Positions 11,061 through 21,132 of a stretch of 64,000 nt of DNA are shown one piece after another. Source of the DNA: Datnioides undecimradiatus. Its lineage: Eukaryota > Chordata > Actinopteri > Lobotiformes > Datnioididae. The stretch lies in assembly GCA_008933995.1 (NCBI GenBank), contig WARS01000036.1, positions 6,362,419 to 6,426,418 on the forward strand, given 5' to 3'. Positions within the stretch are counted from its first letter, which is position 1, and every line of letters begins with the position of its first letter. Position numbers and translations under genes: made by a program. The notes beneath the pieces were generated by a model. The model ran no database searches and was not told the DNA's origin. It was given only the letters and a program-made list of their open reading frames with translations.

Positions 11061-11915
11061 TTCCGTCTGCTTCATGCTCATAGATGTGTTGCTTTATTGA
11101 TTTAACCCCCCCCCCCCCACTCGTTCCTCGGAGTAAAAACAGTTATTTTGTCTTTGATGCCCATAATTCATCCGAGGTTTTTGCATTGCCTTGTTGTCCT
11201 CGGGTGGTGGTGCCGACAGACTGAGAGAGTAGCCTGAGACTGACAGACAAACACTGATGAGGGAGACAAACACACTCGTATGGAGATATGAGAACACACT
11301 GTGCAGGCTCAGCGGTGGCGCTATGTAAAAACTCCTTAATATCACAGGATGAAAGAGGCTATGTTATCATGGGTACCACGGTGTAAAACACACCAACCTG
11401 CCATCTTCAGCCTCTGTAGTCTTCTACGTCTACATTTGGTTTCACGAAGAAATGAGAGCTCTGTCTATTTATCTCATCAGATCTCATCAGGCTGTTTCTC
11501 TGTGTTGGTATTGTCACACCGGTCTCACCTATTGAATCAGCGCTTGACCCGTGCAGAGCCGCTGAGTAAACCACCTGTTTTTGTTGAAACAAGCGGTGGG
11601 AGGCCACCTGTCAGCTCATTATCCTCTTCACATAATTTGCACCTTTAACATTTAAATGTATTAAAGTTTGGGGTTTTTTTTAAACTTTAGTTTTCATATT
11701 TCTGTTTTCATGTTCATGCAACATGATCCCATTGTTTCTTTTTCACCACCTCACATGTCTTTGTCGATATTTTTTTTCCAACAAGCTGGTTTATTTCCTA
11801 TGTTTGACTTGATAAATGTCTAATTTTATTGATTTAAATCCAAAGATAATGACGTGGAACAAAACATTAACATAGACTGACTCATCAGAAATATGATACA
11901 TTTTTTATGTCAGTT

Positions 11916-11940
11916 ATACATACATACATACATACATACA
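11916..11940. repeat. (TACA)n microsatellite
   Basis: About six tandem copies of TACA. Confidence 0.88.
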
Positions 11941-12047
11941 GATGAATAAAATCCTCTTGTCCTGAGTTGAAACCAAAGCTGTGATACTGTAAATGATTTT
12001 GTCATAGGACAGTGCAGGCTGTTTGTTGCCTTGGATCTGGTGACCCT

Positions 12048-12061
12048 GTCGCCTTGGCAAC
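12048..12061. promoter_or_regulatory. RFX-type X-box motif
   Basis: GTCGCCTTGGCAAC fits the inverted-repeat RFX consensus with a two-base spacer. It lies 1.4 kb upstream of the gpr45 start. Binding is inferred from the motif only. Confidence 0.3.
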
Positions 12062-12720
12062 AACCAGGAACACTATTCAGTGGTCTATAGGGGGTTTCGT
12101 GGAAGAATGTAGCTACAGTTACCAGAGGGATCATTTCATTTTACCTGATTGGGTGAAGCATCATCAGGATCATACCTGGTGTTGTAGCTTGGATCAGTCA
12201 AAGAGTTATATGTGTCTTAATTTTGACTATTAGATTTGTTACAGAGACATCTGTAGTGCGTCACCTCAGAACAGCCACAGAATCCTTTGACATTTCACAG
12301 TTGAAAAGTTGCAGGTGTGAACAAAATTATATTAAATAATAAATACATAAGTAATGAAAGATGTATTCCAACTTTAGTTTTTGAGGTTCTGGGGATGCTT
12401 GCTCACTGTCATAGTACCATGACTTGCAGATCAAAGCTTTTGATAATGTTATTTGTAACACCTACTTTTCTGAAAATCAAAATCTCTACTGTTAAAAAAG
12501 GCCTTTTATGTCTTGGTGGCAACCCTCTCTTTGTTCACAACATTAAACATGTAGGTCATGACCTTTATCTGGTCTTCTTGTTTCTTAGCTCCTGAGGCCA
12601 GTCCACCTGTCTGAGGAACACATCTGAGACCTGAACGCCAGATTGACCTCAACGCATTGTTAACACTTGCACTGTCCCACCACCGCGAGCAGGAGGTGGA
12701 AACCATAGCAACAGACGTGT

Positions 12721-12722
<2 letters not shown>

Positions 12723-12757
<35 letters not shown>
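12723..12757. repeat. (TG)n microsatellite
   Basis: A TG run of about 35 bases, roughly 730 bases upstream of the gpr45 start codon. Confidence 0.93.
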
Positions 12758-12759
<2 letters not shown>

Positions 12760-13090
12760 TGAGGATGCCTCTCTCTTTTATCAAGGTTGCATCAGAGTCT
12801 GAGGCATTACCCAAGAATGAGCTTCTGCTAAGTCTCTGGAACACAGGCAACTGTACCACAGGTGTGTACTATACTTGTGTAAATGTGTGTATATTCCTTT
12901 CATGTGTGAAACATTACACACATTGTGGTGTGTCTGCGTTTGAGGGTGGGTGGTGTTTGTATATGCACCCGTGTGAATCTGTGCAGCTCAGCGGTTAATC
13001 ATCAACCTCATTCGAGCCAGTGAGCACCACATCTCCGTCCTGTGTGATTACATCTCTCAACATGGTGTGTCTGTGGGCTCATCCCATGGC

Positions 13091-13098
13091 TTATATAA
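13091..13098 (+). promoter_or_regulatory. Candidate TATA box of gpr45
   Basis: TTATATAA lies about 390 bases before the gpr45 start codon. The next bases include CCGTCAGCATCACGAGGACG. A start near 13120 would give a leader of about 360 bases, shortened if the small candidate intron at 13298-13376 is removed. This is a prediction from motifs alone. Confidence 0.35.
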
Positions 13099-13376
13099 CA
13101 CCGTCAGCATCACGAGGACGTCATTCCACCTCTCACTGTTTTAAATTTGCAATTATCACTGAGTAATAGATCACGGAGCAGCTGAACTCCTCAAATTATC
13201 TGCTCAGACACTCAGTCTGTGTTTTCTGTGGTTAAGTCATGTTTACAGCACAATGTTCAAATCCATTAACATCACCATGGTTTGTGCACCTTTTCAGGTA
13301 TGACGTTTTATGTATTTTTACTGTTATTCAGGAAAAAAGTCATTTAGAAAATGATGTTCTTGTCTTTCCATCTCAG

Positions 13377-13483
13377 ATATCACCATGGAGGACCAGTTGC
13401 TGGAAGACAACTGACTGTCTATACCACAACAATAATCAAACATGTACCTTCTCGCCGGCTGATATCCACTGATAGTAGCTGCT
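13377..13483 (+). other. gpr45 leader segment with 9-codon uORF
   Basis: A pyrimidine-rich stretch ending in CAG at 13374-13376 looks like a splice acceptor, so the gpr45 coding exon probably begins at 13377. A reasonable donor (CAG before GTATGA) lies at 13297. Within this segment an ATG at 13385 in strong context (CACCATGG) opens a frame of nine codons, stop at 13412-13414, ending 69 bases before the receptor start. Confidence 0.45.
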
Positions 13484-14644
13484 ATGGCTTTCTGTAATGA
13501 AAGCCTGCTGGAGGAGTGTGTCTTCATGGACCCAGACAAAGTGGAGGAAGCAGCAGAAAGTCTCCCATCAGAGGCTGCAACTCCCGTCATATCAGTCACT
13601 CTACGCGTGACCCTGGCAGCCATAATGATCTTCATGATTACTATTGGTTTCCTTGGCAACGCCATTGTGTGTCTGATTGTTTACCAGAAACCTGCCATGC
13701 GTTCTGCCATCAATCTCCTCCTTGCCACCTTGGCCTTTTCGGACATAATGCTCTCACTGCTCTGCATGCCCTTCACTGCAGTCACTGTGGCCACTGCTGA
13801 CTGGAGCTTTGGAAGCGGGTTCTGCCGGGCGTCCATCATGCTCTACTGGCTGTTCGTCCTGGAAGGTGTGTCCATACTCCTTATAATAAGCGTGGACCGC
13901 TTCCTCATCATCGTACAGCGGCAGGACAAGTTGACCCCACACAGAGCAAAACTGCTGATTGCAGGCTCGTGGATGCTGAGCCTGTGTGTGTCACTGCCGT
14001 CTGTAGTTGGTTGGAGGACAGGTGCAGCAGGTATTGGTGGTGCCTGGGCGCCGCAGTGTGTGTTGGGATACAGTGATTCTCTGGCAGACCGTGGATACAC
14101 AGTGCTTTTAGCGGTAGCAGTGTTCTTTGTGCCATTTGCTGTCATGTTGTACTCTTACATGTGCATCCTCAACACAGTGCGTCGCAACACTCTGCGCATC
14201 CACAACCACACCAGTGAGCATTCCTGCCTGCCAGCCCTCAACCAAGTCAGCAAAATGAGACTCACTGGGCTGCAGCGGCCCCCTCAGATCAAGGTGGACA
14301 TGAGCTTCAAGACCCGAGCCTTCACGACCATCCTCATCCTCTTTGTCGGCTTCTCTGTGTGCTGGCTGCCGCACACGGTGGTCAGCTTGTTGGCCGTGTT
14401 TAGCCGGCAGTTCTACTATAGCTCCATCTTCTACCCAGTCAGCATAGGTGCTCTGTGGCTCAGCTACCTGAAGACAGTGTTCAACCCTGTCATCTATTGC
14501 TGGAGGATCAGGAAGTTCAGGGAGGCCTGTCAGGAGTTCATTCCCAAGAGCTGCAAACTGTGTCCCAGGGTGCCGGGCAGGAGCCGCAGGAGAGTAAGGC
14601 CCAGCAACATCTATGTGTGCAGCGAGACTCAGTCAGCTGTGTGA
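13484..14644 (+). CDS. gpr45: Orphan G protein-coupled receptor 45 (PSP24 family)
   Basis: A 386-residue class A seven-helix receptor in one coding exon. In vertebrates it is mainly neural and its ligand is not settled. Landmarks: possible N-glycosylation site NES at residues 5-7; TM1 at about 41-67 with the GN pair at 58-59; the TM2 aspartate D87 in LAFSD; the disulphide cysteines C114 and C192; DRF at 138-140 in place of DRY, as in human GPR45; CWLP at 293-296 in TM6; NPVIY at 334-338 in TM7. The C-terminal end ETQSAV nearly equals the human ENQSAV, which supports GPR45 over GPR63. The start at 13484 has G at -3 and +4. The coding frame is intact. Compared with human, the N-terminus is longer and acidic. 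In human the next genes are MRPS9 on one side and TGFBRAP1 on the other, and both are absent here. Confidence 0.96.
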   Translation: MAFCNESLLEECVFMDPDKVEEAAESLPSEAATPVISVTLRVTLAAIMIFMITIGFLGNAIVCLIVYQKPAMRSAINLLLATLAFSDIMLSLLCMPFTAVTVATADWSFGSGFCRASIMLYWLFVLEGVSILLIISVDRFLIIVQRQDKLTPHRAKLLIAGSWMLSLCVSLPSVVGWRTGAAGIGGAWAPQCVLGYSDSLADRGYTVLLAVAVFFVPFAVMLYSYMCILNTVRRNTLRIHNHTSEHSCLPALNQVSKMRLTGLQRPPQIKVDMSFKTRAFTTILILFVGFSVCWLPHTVVSLLAVFSRQFYYSSIFYPVSIGALWLSYLKTVFNPVIYCWRIRKFREACQEFIPKSCKLCPRVPGRSRRRVRPSNIYVCSETQSAV

Positions 14645-17600
14645 AACAAGGAGGAACCAGCTTGTCAATCAAAGGCTACTTAAGCTCACCATAAAAATAC
14701 CATTTAGTGACAAAATAATCTCACCACAAGAATATGAACTTTCAAATCTCAACTTTTATGCCAACATGAAGAAGAAGTCTTTAAAGTGCTGAAAGAAATT
14801 AAGAGTTGAATGTTGACAACTCCATCCTGCTGAGGACGGACATGTGTTACAATCAAAAGCTCCAGACTAGCTTCTTAATCGACCTTGTGGTGAGATTAAC
14901 CTGCCTGCTGCCTTTAAGATCAACAATGAACTTTCAGTCCGGTACTGGTTTACCTGATCTCTAAAACTTATTGCCGTGAAAACAATCTCATATCCTCCCT
15001 TGTCAGTTTACTTCTCTGTTTCAGAATTTGTCCCTGAGGCGTTTTAGCGATGTCGTACTGTTTCTTGAGAATGTGGACTCAGTCCGTGAGTAGTAGTGGT
15101 GATAATAATTCTGTTTTCAGTTATGTGACACGTTTCACCAAAAAGAGTATACATGGTATTAATGTTCAGTGGTGTTCTCAGAGGAAAGTCTGTGAGCTTT
15201 CAACTTACAAACACATTTTAAATGAACTTTTAATGAGCTCAATCGCGACCTTATGTGAGTTCAAACTGTCGTTTTAAACCGCAAATGTGTTAACAATGAC
15301 GTGTGTCAATTGTTGAGTGCTGAATGTTTACTTGATTGTATTATTGTATCACGAATGACTAAACCAGGTAAATAAATATAGTTTTTAACGGAGGTTGTGT
15401 TGACAGACTGGAGTGCTCAGATGAAAAACATGTTGCTTTCCCAATGTACATAATCCACGCTGGTACATAATGGAAAGAGGCTGCCGAGTTGCTGGGATAC
15501 AAAATACATCTATTCACTGTGAGCACATATATCTCTACTTCACTGAGGACAACATACACAGCGGTCTGTTCATTGAATTCTGTCAGGTTAGGTAATCCCA
15601 CTGGAAGAGTAAGGTCTGCACAGAAACTAACTAATGCTCATGAATTGCAAATGAACGCGCTGGGGTTTCAAATCAGCTAGGTTTAGTGTTTTAAATATAC
15701 ATGGCCTTTTTAGTGTGGATCAATTATTAGTGCATTCGCTTTTATTAGATATGTGTGTAAAAACTATAAAGCTGAAGGGCTATCATCAGTAACACTGTCA
15801 GTCTCAGTCGGCCAAGCAGAGTTTGTATTGCAACACAAAGCAGGAAGATGGTGCTGTTCTTTCACTGCAAATTGAGTTAGCTCCATTTCCTACAGCGCTC
15901 CCAGCTTCATTATCAGACTGAATTGCCATCTTGTTTCACTTCATTCATGTATCAGAGATGCAAGCAGTGAACTGAACTCTTGTAACTTCAACATAGTTTC
16001 ACGTGGCGAATACGTTTGGCTGGCAAATGTGCTGTCAGTGTGGTTTTTATGATGACTTATCAAGCTTTTTCAATTAATAGCTTTTGGCAGCTGGAAATTT
16101 CTTGTTTATCAGTCAATGTGCTGATGATTTTTCCAACTAACCGGTTAAAAATACCAATCAAAATAATAAAAAGCCCTGATTTACAGAGCAACCAAATCCA
16201 TCACCCAAAGATTTGGGCTTAACTTTCATAAAACATAAATTCAAAAGGATTATTAATACTATTGTCGATAAAGAAAACACTGTTATATCTACCAACTAAT
16301 CTCTTAATTGACTAACCCTTTCAGCACTAATAGTCATAGTAATGTTTTAAAGAACTGCACTTTGCACTTTTTAACGGTTTCATTCAATTGTACTATTTTC
16401 TGTGGAGAGTGACAATCTTGACAAAACAAGTAGTACTTGATGTTCAAAATGTGCTGTGTGTAGAACAGAAGAATAGAATAGAATGGTACTTTATTTATCC
16501 TTTGCAGGAAATTATGGTATTACAGCAGCCACGGGTAGAAAATAATACAGTACAAAATAACTTTGAAAGAGAAAAGATCATTTAGGCTAAAGGACGTATA
16601 GAAAGGAAATGGTAACTGAATCTGAAGTTGTTTTTTTTTTACCACAAGGAAAAACAATAAATAAAAAATGTAACATATTTACAAACAATCAGTGCAAGAT
16701 TAGTGAATACTGTGGAATGTGGAGCTTATAAAGTGCAACGCTTTAATTATTATTGCTGTGTGTTATGGAGTCTAATGGCAGTTCCTTTCTGTATTGCACC
16801 CTGAAGGTGCTCTGCCGAAACACCTCCAGGTCATGCAGTGGGTGTGAGGCATTGCTCAGGATGCAAGCCAGTTTCCTGAGCATCCTCACCTTGGCCACCT
16901 GCTGTACAGAGTCCAGCTCAGCCCTGATAGTGGACCTCGCTCTCTTAATCAGTTTAAGTCTGTTACTGTCCATAGAGTGAGCCCCCTCCCCCCAACACAC
17001 AACACCAAAGAACGGCGTACTTGAATTTTAACTTTCTAAACAGGGATGCTTTTTTCACAGCACAGATTTAAAGTGCCTTCTCCACCACAGGCATGAATGG
17101 TGGCTTCTCTACTTCCGATACCCTTGTTGGATCGCTGATAGTCAGGCGAGTACCCACGATGTGAACGTGTAAATAGATTTATGTCCCCACATTATGAGTA
17201 ATACATGTCTCTCTCGCTCTATCTCACACATACAGTCTCACAAGGTGAAGAACAATACCACAGTCGCAACTCATAATGAATTTAGACCCTGTGAATCTAC
17301 TTGTGCCACCATGTGACAACCAACGCATGGTCTCTTCATCTTAATGTAGATCTCATGGTTGCTTCAACATCACATTACTGTCCTGAGTTAACTTAATCAC
17401 TTCACTTAGAGCTAGAAATAACGAGCAATTTACAGTAACCGCAAAGACGTCAGGAGAAGGAACATTAATGCTCTGATGTGAGGCTGTGACAGCAGCTTCC
17501 CAAAGGCTGCAATAGTTGCCTACAACAAGCTCAACCAGTATAAGTTGAGGAACGTGGTTTTGTTTTGAAAACCAGAAAGTTTCATATGCACTGGGAAACC

Positions 17601-18960
17601 TACGTTGCTCTAATGTCCCAGAGCAGAGTCGTGTAGATTTACATTCATGAAACATTATATTTAATGACTGCATAGACAAATAGGCTGGTGTGTTGGTATT
17701 AAAAATTTGATAAACGTTCTCAGCTTGTTCTGCTGAAAAAGTCTTGGATCCAGTTAAGTTGGCAGCGTGACCCTGCAGGAGAGGGACCACATCTATAAGC
17801 CGGACTCAATTTAATACTACCCTTAAGCGTTTTGGACCCCTGTCTGAATTTAAGTCTTTTTGTCTGGAGAGAGTGAAATCCCAATGAGTGATTAAACACA
17901 ATTTTCAATTCACCTGAGAAACTTCCTCAGGTGTAACTGCTATGATGAATATTACGGATATTTATCTCCATGAGGGAAGCAAACCACCAGTGTGACCAGA
18001 GGTCAAATCAACCAGTTACTGAAAACAGGGTTTTCCTGTTTTCAAGCAGGGCATGACTGAGACATAGAGACACATGACTGACTCATTACAAACTGAAGGA
18101 CCTTTTTATTTTCATAACTGCTTTAAAATTGTTCATTACAATTGGCTAAAATGTTTGATTACATTTCAAACTGCTGCAGACCAGCTCAAGCTAAGACACA
18201 ACAACTCCAAAAGTCCACTGTTTTAAATAACCAAAATGATGTTTTGGGAAAGGATTTTTGTACTTGGATTTTTGATTCATAGTTGTGGATATAATTTTAA
18301 TTTGAAATGTGGAATCATCTTACAGGGCAAAGAACATGACCAGGTTGTCTCATATTTTCAGTCTTGAGCAGATTTTTGCTCTGTAGATCAGATGACATTG
18401 ACCTTTTTATCTTACGTTAATAGAACAAACTGGATATGTTCTGTTGATCATGTTTTAACATATACACGGTGGAACAACACAAAAGTGGAATAGGTTTTTC
18501 TTGAGACACTAGTAAAAGCTATTCTGTTTTTATTAAGACATTGTTTAGTGTTATTTTAGGCATGTTATGTCAACCTGCAACCAGAACCCATTAAAGGCTG
18601 AACCATACAACAGACATTGCTGAACTTGACTGAAAGAATCGTTTAGTAATGGACTGTATTTTTCAGACTGCACTGAACTGGTTTGTATAGTATTTCATAG
18701 ATACAGTCCTAAAGGTGTACCTGAAAAGAAGTAGTTTAAAATCAATCAGACTCAACATCTTTATTTTCTTTGATATCAGGTATTTGTTGCAAAGTGAATT
18801 AAATGAGTATATTATTAAAAATAACATTGACTAAATATGCTAATGGGTAAGACATGTTCATCATCAAAGAAAATATTTCATGAATAATGTGAATGAATAA
18901 TGAATACTGTTTTAAAAATGAAATGAAAGGATAAGATCCAGAGACATGCTCTGCTCAGCC
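14645..18960. other. Non-coding interval between gpr45 and ashwin
   Basis: About 4.3 kb with no intact gene. A poly(A) signal AATAAA at 15371-15376 may end the gpr45 transcript. A truncated LINE occupies about 16467-17025. A 10-bp perfect hairpin (TGAAAACAGG and its complement, 5-base loop) lies at 18020-18044. In human, TGFBRAP1 occupies this place, and nothing here resembles it. Confidence 0.6.
16467..17025 (-). mobile_element. 5'-truncated LINE, reverse-transcriptase C-terminal end
   Basis: On the minus strand the translation from about 17020 to 16746 reads FFGVVCWG, then DSNRLKLIKRA, RMLRKLACIL and NASHPLHD, ending at a TAA at 16743-16745. This is the C-terminal signature of reverse transcriptases of common fish LINEs of the CR1/L2/Rex1 group. 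The low-coordinate end carries AATAAAGTACC followed by short ATTCT repeats, the usual 3' terminus of such elements. Only about 560 bases of the 3' end remain, and a stop codon lies just upstream of the homologous part. It is a dead copy. Confidence 0.75.
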
Positions 18961-19033
18961 TGCTTACACCAGCGTGTGAGGTTGTTATGACGCGGTGCAT
19001 GTCGGGAATAAGAGAGCATCAAATATGGCGACC
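18960..19033 (+). promoter_or_regulatory. ashwin promoter and start-codon YY1-like site
   Basis: The region just before the first exon contains CpG-bearing sequence and no TATA box. The start codon sits in AATATGGCGAC, close to the YY1 motif that overlaps the start codon in many housekeeping genes. An in-frame ATG at 18995 has weaker context (T at -3). Confidence 0.4.
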
Positions 19034-21132
19034 TCCACGGGACAAGATGGAAAAGCTGGTAGCACCTCGGATGTGGATCTATTACTTCACCCTGAGCTGT
19101 TGTCTCGAGAGTTTATGCGAATAATCTTAAGTGAGGTGAGTTCATGGATAGAGAGAAACGTGCAAAGTGTTATTTAATGTGGACGAAACGGAGGAAGATG
19201 CTATAATGTTAGCATACCGGCTAACAGGCATCATAGCTGTCTGCTCACACTGACTGTTTGGACTTTCTTAATGTCAGACGCTCGCTACTGTCGCTCATAT
19301 ATCTGATGATGTATCTTTATCTGAATCAGAAACATGTCAGTACCGGAGACTGTGACAGTCGGGACCGGCTTACAGAGCTTTACCTGCGGCATGTCATCCC
19401 GCTGCCACAGAGGACCTTACCCAACAACCGCTGGGGCAAGAGGATGGAGAAGAGCCGGGGGAGACAGACCCCGGCCGGTCACAGGTCAGACAGGTAACGC
19501 TGGCTCCACCGGAAGCTTTCAAGCAGGGCAGGAATGGGTATTATAACGGGCATATAGTTTGCCCTACTGTGACGTCAGTACGCTGTACGTTGCTCTGTGA
19601 TTGGGTCACCCATTGTACCAAAATGTTTTGGAAAGTAAAAACTTCTAAATCCAATACTTTTACCAACTGTAGCCAGGCGCTTCTAGTTTAGTTTAATATT
19701 ACTGTGAGTCTGGTGGGTTAGGTACATCTGATGAGTAGTGGAGTATCTAACTATTAAGAGTAAATGGGGGGGGAAAGGCTCCTGCTGTCAAACTATTACA
19801 TTTTTATTCATGTCTTCATGTGTCAGGAACATTTTACAGTTGACATTTGGTGAACGATGACACATTTATCCCAAAGCTGTGGGATAAATGTGTCGTCATG
19901 TTGCAATCACAGTCGCTCTTCCTGTCCAGGCTGGTCAAAAAAATCATTTTATTAAGCTATTGTTAAATTTAGAATGGATAACTGATTTTATCCCATTACA
20001 GATCCCGCAGCCTCCTTAAGTGGTGCTTTCTTTTTTCACAACTTTAAAGGCTGTATCCTTCACTGTGAGGAACTAATATGTTTTACAAGGTAACACGGGG
20101 CACAAACGCTCGCCAATGCAAGTGGCAAAAATATTACAGAACGCAGTCGCTCCACGTAGGCTGGTGGACATAAAATAGATCAATCTGCACCAAGATTGCA
20201 GTGCGTCTGATTGCTGGGTTGGCACACCCTCTATTGTGTACCTCCTTCCACCGCAGTGCACAGCAAGTCACCAAAATACCAAACCCATACAGGCGGAGGA
20301 AGGATCTCCGTGTGTCTCTGAAAACATGCCAGCACAGGGCAGAGCGTCTCCCTGTGCACCTGCACGAAAATAGAACCATTAGCACAAGAGCAAACAACTG
20401 ATTATTGTTGTCGTTGTTGTTTGGTCATTTCCAGCTCCAGTAATGATCACAATAGGAAAAGGCCTCAGATTGTGTTTGATGGAAGTTCCTCTCACTCTGG
20501 TCCACTAAAAGTTAAGAAACCAGAGGGAACCACTGTGTCAACAGGAATCACTGACAGGTTAAAACCTCCTCCTGCTGCAAACCTGTCCAACCCCATTCGC
20601 AGGCTTTCTGGAAACACATCTTCCTCTTCTTCATCCTCGTCCTCATCCATTCATCGCAGCACTGACACAAACACAAACCTGAAACGGGAAGCAAACAGCT
20701 CGGTAGGAACTTTTTATTCTGTCTCCTCAGTTATGATTTGAGAGCAAATTTAATGTAATTTATTTATGAATAACATTTAATTTGTTGTATTTAATTGTAT
20801 TGTTTGTATTGTAATTGGGCTGGATAACACGCACTGTAATTCAGTACATTATAGTGTTTTTAGAGAGCAAGTCATGAGGGACAATCTGAACTGTGAGAAA
20901 GAAAAAGTACTGAACTTGTGATTTAATTCAATTCAATTTAATTTAATTTAGAGTCCAGGAAAATAGAAATGTAACGATAGCATCTTCCTATGTATCCATA
21001 CATTTCATACATTTTCACCACATTCCATGGTGCATTGACCATTTTCTTGTAAAACCTGTTCTGTTTCCTCTTCAGGATGCAATGAAATCTCCAGAGGTGA
21101 AGAAGAAGATTCAGCATGTGACTTGGCCCTGA
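19025..21132 (+). CDS. C2orf49: Ashwin homologue (C2orf49), four coding exons
   Basis: Coding exons are 19025-19135, 19330-19493, 20435-20702 and 21076-21132, all bounded by GT and AG, with phases 0, 2 and 0. The joined CDS is 600 bases, giving 199 residues against about 232 in human. Shared landmarks: [12 protein letters not shown] in exon 1, [15 protein letters not shown] and NRWGKRMEK in exon 2, [11 protein letters not shown] and DRLKPPP in exon 3, and the C-terminal end KKIQHVTWP. Residues 154-163 are ten serines written with mixed TCN codons. Ashwin is a small nuclear protein reported with the tRNA-ligase complex and in Xenopus development; its molecular job is unclear. An in-frame upstream ATG at 18995 would add ten residues, and homology favours 19025. 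Exon 3 has two possible acceptors six bases apart, both in frame. Confidence 0.92.
19570..19577. promoter_or_regulatory. Full CRE palindrome in ashwin intron 2
   Basis: TGACGTCA, the full CREB/ATF site, lies about 545 bases downstream of the ashwin start codon. Similar full sites occur at 36638-36645 and 60051-60058. Function is inferred from the motif. Confidence 0.3.
19859..19894. repeat. 15-bp perfect hairpin in ashwin intron 2
   Basis: The arms 19859-19873 and 19880-19894 are perfect reverse complements (GACACATTTATCCCA on the left) around the loop AAGCTG. Three more outer pairs form if one G-U pair is allowed, giving an 18-bp stem. It is too short for an ordinary microRNA precursor. Confidence 0.75.

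Larger units (their letters stand above)
6390..13080. other. Non-coding interval between pou3f3 and gpr45
   Basis: About 6.7 kb without a recognisable gene. In human, MRPS9 lies between these two genes, and I see no reading frame resembling that mitochondrial ribosomal protein on either strand. The interval holds several microsatellites, a hairpin at 6892-6939, a POU-motif cluster near 9036-9099, palindromic GGGCATG/CATGCCC motifs near 9694-9745 and a CpG-rich block at 10860-11060. These have separate entries. Confidence 0.6.

Noticed and set aside
10833-11081. Minus-strand open frame through the CpG-rich block, tested as an mrps9 remnant
   Set aside because: The translation has no segment resembling MRPS9 or TGFBRAP1 as far as I can recall them.
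13103-13125. RE1/NRSF-like sequence upstream of gpr45
   Set aside because: TCAGCATCACG resembles the left part of the RE1 motif, but the right half is shifted by one base and poorly matched.
17353-17790. Open stretch of 145 codons on the minus strand
   Set aside because: No ATG at its beginning and no recognisable motif. Part of an unidentified repeat is possible, but I could not support it as a gene.
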